Shown here: positions 20,381-28,799 of the stretch, piece after piece
Layout: each line of letters opens with the position of its first letter
How positions within the stretch are numbered: position 1 is the stretch's first letter
DNA from: Oscillatoriales cyanobacterium USR001
Lineage (GTDB): Bacteria > Cyanobacteriota > Cyanobacteriia > Cyanobacteriales > Microcoleaceae
Length of the DNA stretch: 63,055 nt
Assembly: GCA_001698425.1 (NCBI GenBank)
Contig: MBRE01000051.1
Location: 1 to 63,055, forward strand
Direction of reading: 5' to 3'
Made by a program: the position numbers and the translations under genes
The notes under the pieces: generated by a model
Told to the model about the DNA's origin: nothing
The model's database searches: none
What the model saw: only the letters and a program-made list of their open reading frames with translations

Positions 20381-21457
20381 TCACCTTTCTTTCTTAAGAG
20401 CCGCCAAAATTTCCGGTCTTTTCATCCTGGCGTAGCCGCGTAACTTTTGCTCCTTACCGATCGCCTTTAATTTCCTCAAAGAAAGATTATCATAATCTTC
20501 CTCTTGTAACGGCGATTTTGACTTTGATTTAGCTTTAGCTTTGGGTTTTTTATCCCCCTCCGAATCACCATCTAACTCTAGTTTTACCTCCTTTTTTGAT
20601 ACTGATTTTGCACTATTTTGGAATTCGTAACGCATCACTGCGATTTGATTTTTCAGATCGTTTTCTATCCCATTTATTGATTCTGCCACATATTGATTAA
20701 TCCCTTTAACAGTCAGATCGAGCTTTTGGGAAATTAAATTTTCTAGTTCTCCCAAAAATCCGTAGGCATAGCTAACCCCAGGCATCGCACCTTCCTGATT
20801 TACTTCAGAAACCCTAGATAAAGCCACAGTCTTATTCCCCGGTTCTTCAAATTTTTTAGCCAATTTATCCACCTTATTGTGAAAATTTAATTCCAGATCG
20901 AGCAGCAAGTTTTTAATCTGTTCTATTTCATCATTAGCAGAATTTTTCTCTGTGAGAGCCTTAATTTGCTTCTTGAGTAAATCTTCATTTTTCTTAACTG
21001 ATTGCTCAATTTTCTTGGTCAGAATTTCTAACTTCTCCTGAAAGGAGCGATCGAGTTGTTGCCACCAAGTTTTAATCTGTATTGTTTCATCCCCAGGAAT
21101 AGTAGCTAATTGTTCCATTTGAGTTTTAGCAATAACAACTTCTTCATCACTTAACTCAAAAACCCATGCCCATAAACATTTTATACTAAGTTCCTTAGCC
21201 ACAACACACCAATCTACACCAAACACAACTTCATACTCTTCTTCATTACTGTAAGCTTCAGTACGACGAACTATTAACGGAATTAAGTTACTACCTTGCT
21301 CAATCAGACTTCTCCTAATAGCATCTCGTCTTTCTTGAGAAATTTCTTCCCGCTCTGACTCTGGAATAGCTATTTGAAAAGTTTGAATCTGACTGTGACT
21401 AATTGGCTTAATCCGTAAATATTCAATAATTCGGCTTTGACTTTCCGATCGCTCCAT
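20381..21457 (-). CDS. ParB/Srx-like N-terminal domain protein with Rho-N/SAP-like C-terminus
   Basis: Residues ~10-120 have the order expected of a ParB N-terminal (sulfiredoxin-like) domain: QGSNLIPLIVRRTEAY, then EYEVVFGVDWCVVAKEL, then WAWVFELSDEEVVIAKTQ. A long charged coiled coil follows (~120-300). The last 40 residues (LSLRKLKAIGKEQKLRGYAR) fit a Rho-N or SAP-like nucleic-acid-binding motif. No HTH of canonical ParB is evident, and there is no parA next to it, so chromosome partitioning should not be assumed. It is probably co-transcribed with the downstream Ser/Thr kinase and could be its substrate (inference). Confidence 0.65.
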   Translation of the reverse strand: MERSESQSRIIEYLRIKPISHSQIQTFQIAIPESEREEISQERRDAIRRSLIEQGSNLIPLIVRRTEAYSNEEEYEVVFGVDWCVVAKELSIKCLWAWVFELSDEEVVIAKTQMEQLATIPGDETIQIKTWWQQLDRSFQEKLEILTKKIEQSVKKNEDLLKKQIKALTEKNSANDEIEQIKNLLLDLELNFHNKVDKLAKKFEEPGNKTVALSRVSEVNQEGAMPGVSYAYGFLGELENLISQKLDLTVKGINQYVAESINGIENDLKNQIAVMRYEFQNSAKSVSKKEVKLELDGDSEGDKKPKAKAKSKSKSPLQEEDYDNLSLRKLKAIGKEQKLRGYARMKRPEILAALKKER

Positions 21458-21776
21458 CTTGCTAGAAGTCCCCTTTTATCATTGTTGAAATCAGGTTTTT
21501 AGCTATTTTGACACATCAGGTAAAGATGTTTGGTAAAAACTTGCTTGCCCGCTAACTTACCCATTATAGGAGTCGATCGCGAGAAAAAAGTAATTTTATA
21601 AGGTTAGATGTGGATTTTTGTCAACCATTTCCACATCTTATCGTAAGGGGTCTGACCCATTCCTAGATTACCGTTAAATTTTAGCAACCGCGATCCCAAA
21701 CGTTCAAAATAAATATAAAATATTTATAAAGAGTTTAAATCAATAGCTAAATTAGTGATATGCGGAGCCGACCCCT
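21458..21776. promoter_or_regulatory. Intergenic region of divergent genes with an AGATGTGGA hairpin at 21606-21638
   Basis: This 319-base spacer holds no credible gene. It contains a perfect 9-base inverted repeat (AGATGTGGA / TCCACATCT) around a 15-base loop. A GGTCTGACCC palindrome lies at about 21649, and GCCGACCCCT lies directly before the ATG of the pentapeptide gene. Promoters of both flanking genes must lie here, but I cannot place them. Confidence 0.5.
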
Positions 21777-22679
21777 ATGAAAGCAAGCGAACTACTCACA
21801 CATTACGAAAACGGAGAAAGGAACTTTAAAGGCGTTGACCTTAGCGGAGTCAACCTTAGCGGAGCAATCTTAATCGGAGTCAACCTATCAGGAGCCAACC
21901 TATCAGCCGCTAATTTAAGTCGGGCATTTCTCACCAAAGCCGAACTCAGCGAAGCTTGTCTCCACAGAGCCAATTTGAGTTTTGCCAAAATGGGCGAAAT
22001 TAGACTAGCGGATGCCGACCTCACCAAAAGCAACCTCAGCGGCGCTTTCCTCGTCAAGTCAAAACTGCCCAGAGCCAAACTCAGCGGCGCAAAACTCATC
22101 GGCGCAAACCTACGGAATGCCATCCTCTGGAACGCCAATTTAAGCAGTACCGACCTCGACTCAATCAACCTACGCAGCGCCAACCTGATGGGAGCCAACC
22201 TCAACTGGGCAAACCTTCAATCAGCCAGACTCAGCGGTGCAAAACTTTTTGGCGCGCAACTCACAGGCATCAGCCTCAAGAAAGCCCACCTCAACGGCAT
22301 TGATTTAGGCGGTGCGGATCTCAATGGTGTCAACCTCAGCGAAGCAAAACTTAATGGAGTCAACCTAGAAGGTTCAAACTTAATCGGAGCAAACTTTTGC
22401 GGTGCTCAATTACGTAGCGTCAAGTTAATGGGAGCAGACTTAACCAGAGCAAATTTAATTCAAGCTTCCTTAACACAAGCAAACCTGAATTGGGCTAGAC
22501 TATCTCAAGCAGACTTAAGCGAAGCAGACTTAAGCGAAGCAACTTTAATTGGAACCAACTTTGACGGTGCTCAGTTAGCGGGAGCAAAAATGCCAGAATC
22601 TACCAGGCGCTATTTTTGTTTAACAGCGGGTAATTTTCCAGTTGGGCAAATCTCAGAAACGATCGCGTTGGCTACTTAA
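21777..22679 (+). CDS. Pentapeptide repeat protein
   Basis: The 300-residue protein is nearly all A(D/N)LxX repeats from about residue 20 to 275 (for example VDLSGVNLSGAIL), which fold as a right-handed quadrilateral beta-helix. There are roughly 50 pentapeptides and no signal peptide or membrane segment, so it should be cytoplasmic. The family is abundant in cyanobacteria and mostly of unknown function; a few members mimic DNA. Nothing here indicates a gyrase-protecting type. An Arg/Leu-rich frame on the other strand is a shadow. Confidence 0.92.
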   Translation: MKASELLTHYENGERNFKGVDLSGVNLSGAILIGVNLSGANLSAANLSRAFLTKAELSEACLHRANLSFAKMGEIRLADADLTKSNLSGAFLVKSKLPRAKLSGAKLIGANLRNAILWNANLSSTDLDSINLRSANLMGANLNWANLQSARLSGAKLFGAQLTGISLKKAHLNGIDLGGADLNGVNLSEAKLNGVNLEGSNLIGANFCGAQLRSVKLMGADLTRANLIQASLTQANLNWARLSQADLSEADLSEATLIGTNFDGAQLAGAKMPESTRRYFCLTAGNFPVGQISETIALAT

Positions 22680-22768
22680 TATAATCCATTAATTAGGCTT
22701 TGTGTTTTGGGTTGTATTAATTCAAATTGACACTCCTTTCTTAGATTTTAGATGAACAATATCTCGAA

Positions 22769-23143
22769 ATGAAAAACATCGATCCCTTAGAAAACTACGC
22801 ACTCACCCGCCTGCAACTATTTGTGATAATGACCCCCTTTGCAGGCTTTTTCCCCGCATTATGGCTGCTTTACCGTCGCCAAGGCAGCCCCGAACACAAA
22901 GCCGCAAGCCGATTAGCCGTACTCCTAGCTCTAGGTTGGCTGGCCGGCCATATTCTCCTAGAAGCGGGAGCCATTTCTGCGGAATCTTGGACACTGCCCT
23001 TGTTAATAACCAGTAGTGTATTTACAACCACCTATTTCATAGTTACTATGGGGCTGATGGTGCGGATTTGGAAACGCCAACCCCTTTGGCTACCAGGAAT
23101 TAGCCGCGTAGCGGAGGAAATTTTAGGCAAGCATCTATCATAA
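22769..23143 (+). CDS. Small conserved membrane protein, function unknown
   Basis: The 124-residue protein has three likely membrane helices (~19-36 FVIMTPFAGFFPALWLLY, ~47-67 with LAVLLALGWLAGHILL, ~77-99 with LLITSSVFTTTYFIVTMGLM) and a basic C-terminus. I recognise no family. Spacing to the pentapeptide gene (89 bases) and to the LCP gene (108 bases) allows, but does not show, an operon. Confidence 0.65.
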   Translation: MKNIDPLENYALTRLQLFVIMTPFAGFFPALWLLYRRQGSPEHKAASRLAVLLALGWLAGHILLEAGAISAESWTLPLLITSSVFTTTYFIVTMGLMVRIWKRQPLWLPGISRVAEEILGKHLS

Positions 23144-23251
23144 TTGAGGAAGACTCAAAACCTGAGCCTATTGCCTTAATGCAGTCTCCAAGTTGATACT
23201 ACAGAGTGCCAATATTTTTTTTACTAATTCTTTTTGTGTGTGAGGAAGCCA

Positions 23252-24664
23252 GTGTCAGTTCAGAAAATGCAGAATCCAGACCCTAGAAGACAAACAAATG
23301 GTCAACCTTTCCCGAAAAAATCTCCTCGCTCTAACCGAGGGCGTTGGCTGGGATTTGGTTTTGGCTTGGCGGGAGTGGCGATGCTGTCTGCCACAGCGGG
23401 AGCTTTGTTAGCAGTATCTCTTTCGACTACTCCGCTTCAGCAGCAACAATTAAGCCCTGAAGAGGCAGCGGTGTTTTCTCAAGGGGATCTGGCAAAGATG
23501 AATATGAGGATGCCAGAATTAACTCGCCCGGTGAATATTTTGGTTTTGGGGCTGAAGGTTTTGAGTTCCGATCTTGATGAGAAACCGAAGGACGATCCGG
23601 GATATTTTACTTGGGTTAATTCTTTTAAGGGACTGACAGATACGATGCTGTTGGTGAGGTTCGATCCTCAGAATAAAAAGTTAACTGTGCTTTCAATTCC
23701 CAGAGATACTCGGACTAATGTTGAGGGGAAAGGTCTGACTAAGATTAATGAAGCGAATTATTATGGTGGTCCGGCTGGGGCGGCGAAGTCGGTAAGTTCG
23801 TTGTTAGGCGGTGTGGGAATTGATAGATATGTGATTGTGAATATTCAAGGGATTAAAAGTTTGGTGGATGCTCTGGGTGGTTTGACTATTTATGTCCCGA
23901 AGGATATGAATTATATAGATGAGAGCCAACATTTATATATCAATTTAAAGGCGGGTAAGCAACGTTTGAATGGGGAACAAATTGTTCAGTATTTACTTTA
24001 CCGCCATGATGATTTGGGAGATATTGGACGGGTGCAGCGGCAACAACTGTTGATGCGGGCTTTTATGGAACAGGAGTTAAATATTGGTTTGGCGGCAAAA
24101 TTGCCGAAGATTTTATCGGTAATTCAGTCTCATATTGATACGAATTTGAGTATTGAGGAGTTGGTGGCTTTGGTGGGTTTTGGGACTCAAACCGATCGCT
24201 CTGGGATACAGATGTTACTGGTTCCGGGGGAGTTTAGCGATCCGAAGGAGTTTAAGGCTAGTTATTGGTTGCCGAATCAAAGTGGGATTGATGCTTTGAT
24301 GGCTCAACATTTTGATTTTGGTACTAATTCTTGGGGTGTGGAGACTTTCGATCCTCGGTTTCTGAAGGTGGCGGTTTTAGATAGTACGAGGGATGATGCG
24401 GCTACTGATGGGTTTGTAGATATGTTGTCTGAGGCTGGTTATCGGGATGTGCGGATTGGGAAGTCTTGGCCTGAGCCTTTGGCTGTGACTCGGATTGTGG
24501 CTCAGGATGGGAATGTGAAGGGTGCGGAGGCGATTCGTAAGTCTTTGGGTTTTGGGGAGGTGGTGGTTGAGAGTACGGGGAGTTTGCGATCGGATGTGAC
24601 GATTAAGTTGGGTCAGGATTGGTTGAAGAAGCGGCGCGATTCTGGGCGATCTAAGAAGTTTTAG
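23252..24664 (+). CDS. LytR-CpsA-Psr (LCP) family protein with LytR C-terminal domain
   Basis: LCP enzymes transfer lipid-linked polymers to peptidoglycan, or act as related phosphotransferases, on the outer face of the inner membrane. A basic N-terminus precedes one membrane segment (~32-58). The LCP domain shows TDTMLLVRFDP, the Arg-containing SIPRDTRTNV, the INEANYYGG region, DALGGLTIYVPKDM and the RHDDLGDIGRVQRQQ active-site segment. The last ~90 residues (VAVLDSTRDD onward, ending near LGQDWL) match a LytR_C domain. I prefer the GTG at 23252 (MSVQKMQN) because GAGGAA lies 4 bases upstream; a TTG at 23234 and an ATG at 23267 are alternatives. Confidence 0.9.
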   Translation: MSVQKMQNPDPRRQTNGQPFPKKSPRSNRGRWLGFGFGLAGVAMLSATAGALLAVSLSTTPLQQQQLSPEEAAVFSQGDLAKMNMRMPELTRPVNILVLGLKVLSSDLDEKPKDDPGYFTWVNSFKGLTDTMLLVRFDPQNKKLTVLSIPRDTRTNVEGKGLTKINEANYYGGPAGAAKSVSSLLGGVGIDRYVIVNIQGIKSLVDALGGLTIYVPKDMNYIDESQHLYINLKAGKQRLNGEQIVQYLLYRHDDLGDIGRVQRQQLLMRAFMEQELNIGLAAKLPKILSVIQSHIDTNLSIEELVALVGFGTQTDRSGIQMLLVPGEFSDPKEFKASYWLPNQSGIDALMAQHFDFGTNSWGVETFDPRFLKVAVLDSTRDDAATDGFVDMLSEAGYRDVRIGKSWPEPLAVTRIVAQDGNVKGAEAIRKSLGFGEVVVESTGSLRSDVTIKLGQDWLKKRRDSGRSKKF

Positions 24665-24736
24665 GTTGCGATCGGAAGAATGACCCACAGGATAATTCAG
24701 CCTGTGGGTCATTAATGTTTATTAAATAACTTGATT

Positions 24737-24791
24737 TGGTTTGTAGTAAGCGCTTTAGCGCAAAGAGCGCTAAAGCGCTTACTACAAACCA
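24737..24791. repeat. Dispersed palindromic element, copy 1 of 3 (probable bidirectional terminator)
   Basis: This is a 55-base inverted repeat: TGGTTTGTAGTAAGCGCTTT and AGCGC, a short loop, then the exact complement. It sits between the convergent 3' ends of the LCP gene and the coiled-coil gene. The same palindrome, followed by the same AATTATTTAATTTCTATT tail, occurs at 54669; a shorter-stem variant occurs at 31786. Confidence 0.85.
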
Positions 24792-24813
24792 GCTAATTAT
24801 TTAATTTCTATTC

Positions 24814-25758
24814 TTAAAGTGAAAATGTGTGGTTGCGCCACTTATTTAACTTTGCTTCGCCAATTCTTGCTAGGGTTTGAGATTGCGCTAACTGTTCTTG
24901 CAAGGTTTTAATTACATTGGCTTGTTCTAGTAACTGCTTTTGTAATTCTTGGTAAGTTGTCAGTGAGACGCTATTTGTTATCTGGTTTTTCAGATGTTGC
25001 AATTCTGTTAATTGATTTTGCAAATTCGCGATCGCGGCTATTTGTTGTTCGGATTGCCTTTGTAAAGCTTCATAACTCTCCAAAGATACATTCTCTTCTG
25101 ATTGAGTTATTAAATTTTGCCACTCTGTTAATTCAGTTTGCAAAGCGGCAATTTGTTCTTGAGATTGCTTTTGTAAGGCTTCATAACTTTCCAAAGACAC
25201 GCTATCTCTTGCTTGATTTGCCAAAGTTTGCAATTCTGTTAATTGAGTTTGCAAAGTGGCAATTTGTTCTTGAGATTGTCTTTGTAAAGCCTCATAACTT
25301 TCCAAAGATACGCTATCTTTTGCGGGCTTTTCCGAATTTTGCAACTGTGCTAATTGAACTTGCAAAGTTGCGATCGCGGCGATTTGTTCTTGAGATTGCC
25401 TTTGTAAAGCTTCGTAACTTTCCAGCAATTCATTTGAGCCTTCAACTGATAAATGCGGCGATCGAGTAGTAGGATCGCCTTCGTGAACTTCAGCAATCGT
25501 TTGTTCGTCTTCTAAAACTGCAATATCTTTGATAACTGCCGAATTATTTTGTAAGGTAAAACTTAATTCTACCCCATTCTCGGACCTGAGCAAATCACTA
25601 CGAGCGATCCGCTCTAATAGCTCCGATCTTGATAGACCAAGCTTTTCTGCGATCGCCATCAGACGATTAGCCCCAGTCGGTGTCAGCGAGACTCCGACTT
25701 TGACTTTACTCTCTGAATAGGTACTAACAACATTTCGTTTGGGTTTTGGCATTGGCAT
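24814..25758 (-). CDS. Coiled-coil repeat protein with ribbon-helix-helix-like N-terminus
   Basis: Residues ~15-55 (KVKVGVSLTPTGANRLMAIA, then KLGLSRSELLERIARSD) have the strand-helix-helix pattern of a ribbon-helix-helix DNA-binding domain. From ~110 to 300 the protein consists of five near-identical ~33-residue units (VSLESYEALQRQSQEQIA, then LQxQLTELQxL), predicted to form a long parallel coiled coil. I do not recognise a named family. The architecture suggests a DNA-bound protein with a long dimerisation rod (inference). It is convergent with the LCP gene across the palindrome at 24737. Confidence 0.65.
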   Translation of the reverse strand: MPMPKPKRNVVSTYSESKVKVGVSLTPTGANRLMAIAEKLGLSRSELLERIARSDLLRSENGVELSFTLQNNSAVIKDIAVLEDEQTIAEVHEGDPTTRSPHLSVEGSNELLESYEALQRQSQEQIAAIATLQVQLAQLQNSEKPAKDSVSLESYEALQRQSQEQIATLQTQLTELQTLANQARDSVSLESYEALQKQSQEQIAALQTELTEWQNLITQSEENVSLESYEALQRQSEQQIAAIANLQNQLTELQHLKNQITNSVSLTTYQELQKQLLEQANVIKTLQEQLAQSQTLARIGEAKLNKWRNHTFSL

Positions 25759-25925
25759 CGTCCTTTGCCAATCTACACAAATTAGTATAGTGGCTGATAC
25801 GTTCTTAATTAAGCACAGAGTTAGGATAACCTTACCATTATTTTAGTACGCGATCGTCTAAAAATTATTTACGCCATCAGGATTTATGCAACTGGTACAT
25901 ATAGCGTTTCTCATAACCAAACCCA

Positions 25926-27257
25926 TCATTTGGCGTAGAGAAAAGCACGATCCCAAAGATAATCAATAATAGTTTTAGCATCATCTAAAGATGGAACTTG
26001 GCAACACCCCTGGCGATCGTAAGTCAACATAGATACTTCGGAAATATTTGATTCATCACCACCATCCTTAAAAATCTTGCCACGCATACCTGCCAAATTA
26101 CGGAGAGGATCGTGAATATCGAAATCAATTTTCGTCCCAAATTTCTTTTCCATCCATCCCTCAATTCGATCGTCCAATTCTTCTGTTGTTAGCGGTGTCT
26201 GGCTAGTTATCAAATGATAATATACCAAAATAATCTCTTTACATTCTTCCTCCTCCGCCGCATCAATTAAAGCCCCAAAAACACTAGCATTATTCGCTAA
26301 ATTCCTAAAAAATAGAGTATCAGTCACACTTTTTTGAAATTTCACCTTTTTGTAATTGTAATTGTTATATTGTCTCACTCCCACCCCACCTAACGCCACC
26401 ACTAGAGATAATGCTGCAACTAATACAGGCATAATATTTCTGACATTCTCCTCATTAATATTCGCAGTGAGAAAACTGGTTTTTCCGAAGAAAACAAACC
26501 AAATAACTCCAATAATCAGCAACAATTGAGGAGCGATTTTCAGCAGCACCGAAGCACTCGCCCCAATAGCCGGAATGCCCAACAAAAGACGATCTTTTAA
26601 GGTCATGCTGATTTTAATATTAGGAAATAGGAACTCCAGGTCAAATTTCGGGATATTTTTGTAAAAGTATAGATATATTTTTCCTGGCGTGAAATGCAGT
26701 TTTTCTGGCTTGGCTTTTTTCGAGGCAAAATAGTCAGCATCTTTAAATTTGAGCAACAATACTACCCGCTCCAGAGTATCGATCGTTTTTTCTACATTCT
26801 TCAAAAGTTTTTTAACTGAAGCTATTTTTTGAGTATCACCACGATAGTAAAAAACAATCTGTTCAAAATCATTAAAATCTATTTTGGTTTTGAGTTGGAG
26901 CAACGAGTTTTCTCTCAAAGCGTTTTGTAACATTTCTTGAGATAGAGGGATATAATTAGCTCTTTCTAGGACAACCTTAAAAGTTGCAATTAGTTTGGCT
27001 TCCATCTCAGCCTGCTGCTCTAAGGTAGGTTGGGATTTTAATTTGGTATCATTATCTGGGTTAAAAGGAACAAAGTTATCCTTTAACATCTCCAAAGTTT
27101 GATGCAACTGAAAATGATAATAAGATGACAATATTTCGCAAAAATCCCGAAACTTTTTGACTTCTGCGGGGGCTAATTTGCCATCCTCAAGGCAAAGTTC
27201 GATCAAATCGGAGCGACGATAGGGAATGAAAGCTTCACGGTCTTGATATGTAGCCAT
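25926..27257 (-). CDS. TMEM143 family protein (DUF3754)
   Basis: The 443-residue protein matches the DUF3754/TMEM143 pattern: an N-terminal helical region starting near FIPYRRSDLIELC, the core FKDADYFASKKAKPEKLHFT with IYLYFYKNIPKFDLEFLFPN, then two hydrophobic hairpins (~225-265 and ~275-300) and a cytoplasmic C-terminal domain. The family is widespread in cyanobacteria and plant organelles with no firmly established role. It is transcribed alone. Confidence 0.8.
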   Translation of the reverse strand: MATYQDREAFIPYRRSDLIELCLEDGKLAPAEVKKFRDFCEILSSYYHFQLHQTLEMLKDNFVPFNPDNDTKLKSQPTLEQQAEMEAKLIATFKVVLERANYIPLSQEMLQNALRENSLLQLKTKIDFNDFEQIVFYYRGDTQKIASVKKLLKNVEKTIDTLERVVLLLKFKDADYFASKKAKPEKLHFTPGKIYLYFYKNIPKFDLEFLFPNIKISMTLKDRLLLGIPAIGASASVLLKIAPQLLLIIGVIWFVFFGKTSFLTANINEENVRNIMPVLVAALSLVVALGGVGVRQYNNYNYKKVKFQKSVTDTLFFRNLANNASVFGALIDAAEEEECKEIILVYYHLITSQTPLTTEELDDRIEGWMEKKFGTKIDFDIHDPLRNLAGMRGKIFKDGGDESNISEVSMLTYDRQGCCQVPSLDDAKTIIDYLWDRAFLYAK

Positions 27258-27538
27258 AATCTGGATGTTGTAGATAACAAGGATCGTAGGAGCAGCGATC
27301 TAGGTAATAGCATAATTGATTATTGACACAAAGAAAAGAGCTATTTTGCTGTTTCGATCGGGTTTAAATAGATGAGTTTGACTTTAAATAAGTTAACATC
27401 CATGCAGGAATTGATAGTATACAGTTGATTTGGCAATGTTATCTTCAATGGGACTTAAGCAGACTATACTAGACTTAGGTGTAAAACTAATGCGATCGCA
27501 TATTTACAGAATCCAACTAAACCAGTTAAGATCAAAAT
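27258..27538. promoter_or_regulatory. Intergenic region between divergent genes; nothing specific recognised
   Basis: The 281 bases upstream of the HEPN module contain a HIP1-type ATGCGATCGCAT palindrome near 27490 and AT-rich tracts, but no gene or convincing promoter that I can place. Confidence 0.3.
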
Positions 27539-28366
27539 ATGACTAATACTAGAATCCTGGCGATCGAACTATCTCCAGAAGACTGCGATCGCCTGACACT
27601 CGAAGCCAAACGCCATCAAACAGATCCTACCACCCTAGCCCAAAAATTACTACACAACAGCTTAACTAAAATGAATTCGGTATTTTCGGCAATTCCCCAA
27701 GTCCAACCGATTAAATCCCTACCTACTCTCAATCAAAAATTGTGGAATGATAGCGTCAATAAAGAGTTTATTAAATATCATCCAGAATTGACTTTTAGCC
27801 CAGATACTATAAGGATTCCTAACTCATTATTGGCGGGCGGTAATGCTAATTCCTCACACAAAAAACAGCGACAAGAAAATCTAGCTAAATTAGAATTTTC
27901 TACATTTTATGAGACATTACAAACTCCCTCCCCATCAGAAGATGTATTTATTTCTGCATCAACAGTCTATGAAAAAATATCACAGAATGACAGCTTAACT
28001 AAACAGTGTCGAACGCTTTCAGTAATTGCGCAAGTTGATATTGACTCCCTCAAGAAATTGTACAAATTCCGAGGTAAAACCGAAGTGCTACAGTTTCTTG
28101 AACAATATCCCTTTTTAGTGCCTTTATTACTAAAAGCACCAGATAAGATCCGCCATTATTTCCCTGACTCTCAGCTATTCATTGAAGCGATCGCCGATCC
28201 AGAAGGATTTGACGATGCCATGCTAGAATTAGCTATTTGTATTAATCTCGATCCAGATCAAGCTATTGACAGACTGAACCTGTTTCAAGATAATTGGTGG
28301 TTAAATATATCTTATCAGATGCGAAAGCCACTGTGCCTAATTTTAGAATACCCTGATGATTTTTGA
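27539..28366 (+). CDS. Partner protein of a HEPN two-gene module
   Basis: The 275-residue protein has two parts. Residues ~5-42 (AIELSPEDCDRLTLEAKRHQ) look like a ribbon-helix-helix or antitoxin-type DNA-binding segment. Residues ~170-275 form a domain I associate with a recurrent cyanobacterial family found next to HEPN proteins: FLEQYPFLVPLLLKAPDKI, HYFPDSQLFIEAIADPEGFD, DNWWLNISYQMRKPLC. Its gene overlaps the HEPN gene by 11 bases, so translational coupling and a complex are likely. By analogy with HEPN/MNT pairs it would be the neutralising partner (inference; no MNT fold is seen). Confidence 0.6.
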   Translation: MTNTRILAIELSPEDCDRLTLEAKRHQTDPTTLAQKLLHNSLTKMNSVFSAIPQVQPIKSLPTLNQKLWNDSVNKEFIKYHPELTFSPDTIRIPNSLLAGGNANSSHKKQRQENLAKLEFSTFYETLQTPSPSEDVFISASTVYEKISQNDSLTKQCRTLSVIAQVDIDSLKKLYKFRGKTEVLQFLEQYPFLVPLLLKAPDKIRHYFPDSQLFIEAIADPEGFDDAMLELAICINLDPDQAIDRLNLFQDNWWLNISYQMRKPLCLILEYPDDF

Positions 28367-28733
28367 ATGGTCAGAATATTTGAATCTAGCAAAGGAACTT
28401 GCTGGGAAGGTGACAACTTCCGCAAATCAGGAAGCTAAATTACGTGCTGCTATTAGTATCTGTTACTATGCAGCATTTATTAAAGCGCGAAACTATTTGC
28501 GGGATAATGAGGGTATTGATATCCCAGACACGGGTGAAGCGCATCAATATGTGAGGGAACAATTTGCTATTAGTTCGGAGCGAAATCGTCAAAAGATAGC
28601 AGATAATTTAAGGTATTTATTGAGTTATCGCCGCAAAGTAGATTATGATGATTTTGTCCCAGGATTATCTGGAATTACACCAATAGCTATTAGATTATCG
28701 GAACAAGTAATTTCTGATTTAAACAATTTGTAA
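28356..28733 (+). CDS. HEPN domain protein (putative RNase-type toxin)
   Basis: The 125-residue all-helical protein carries the HEPN pattern: AISICYYAAFIKARNYL in the second helix (like SRAYYAAFHAAR) and YRRKVDYDD in the last helix, equivalent to the conserved R...DY motif. HEPN proteins are often RNases of toxin-antitoxin or abortive-infection modules. The classical RxxxxH motif is not obvious, so catalytic activity is uncertain. The start overlaps the 3' end of the upstream partner gene. Confidence 0.65.
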   Translation: MIFEWSEYLNLAKELAGKVTTSANQEAKLRAAISICYYAAFIKARNYLRDNEGIDIPDTGEAHQYVREQFAISSERNRQKIADNLRYLLSYRRKVDYDDFVPGLSGITPIAIRLSEQVISDLNNL

Positions 28734-28799
28734 TGCGGAACTACAAAAGACATGGGTAGCGCTATAATCTATTGAAGAAACTCAGATTTAACTAAAACG

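Noticed and set aside
21777..22679. Pentapeptide protein as a Qnr-like gyrase protector
   Set aside because: Repeats of this kind are common in cyanobacteria, and nothing beyond the repeat itself points to gyrase binding.
24377..24712. Arg/His/Pro-rich minus-strand frame in the LCP gene
   Set aside because: It is antisense to the conserved LytR_C domain and has no protein-like composition.
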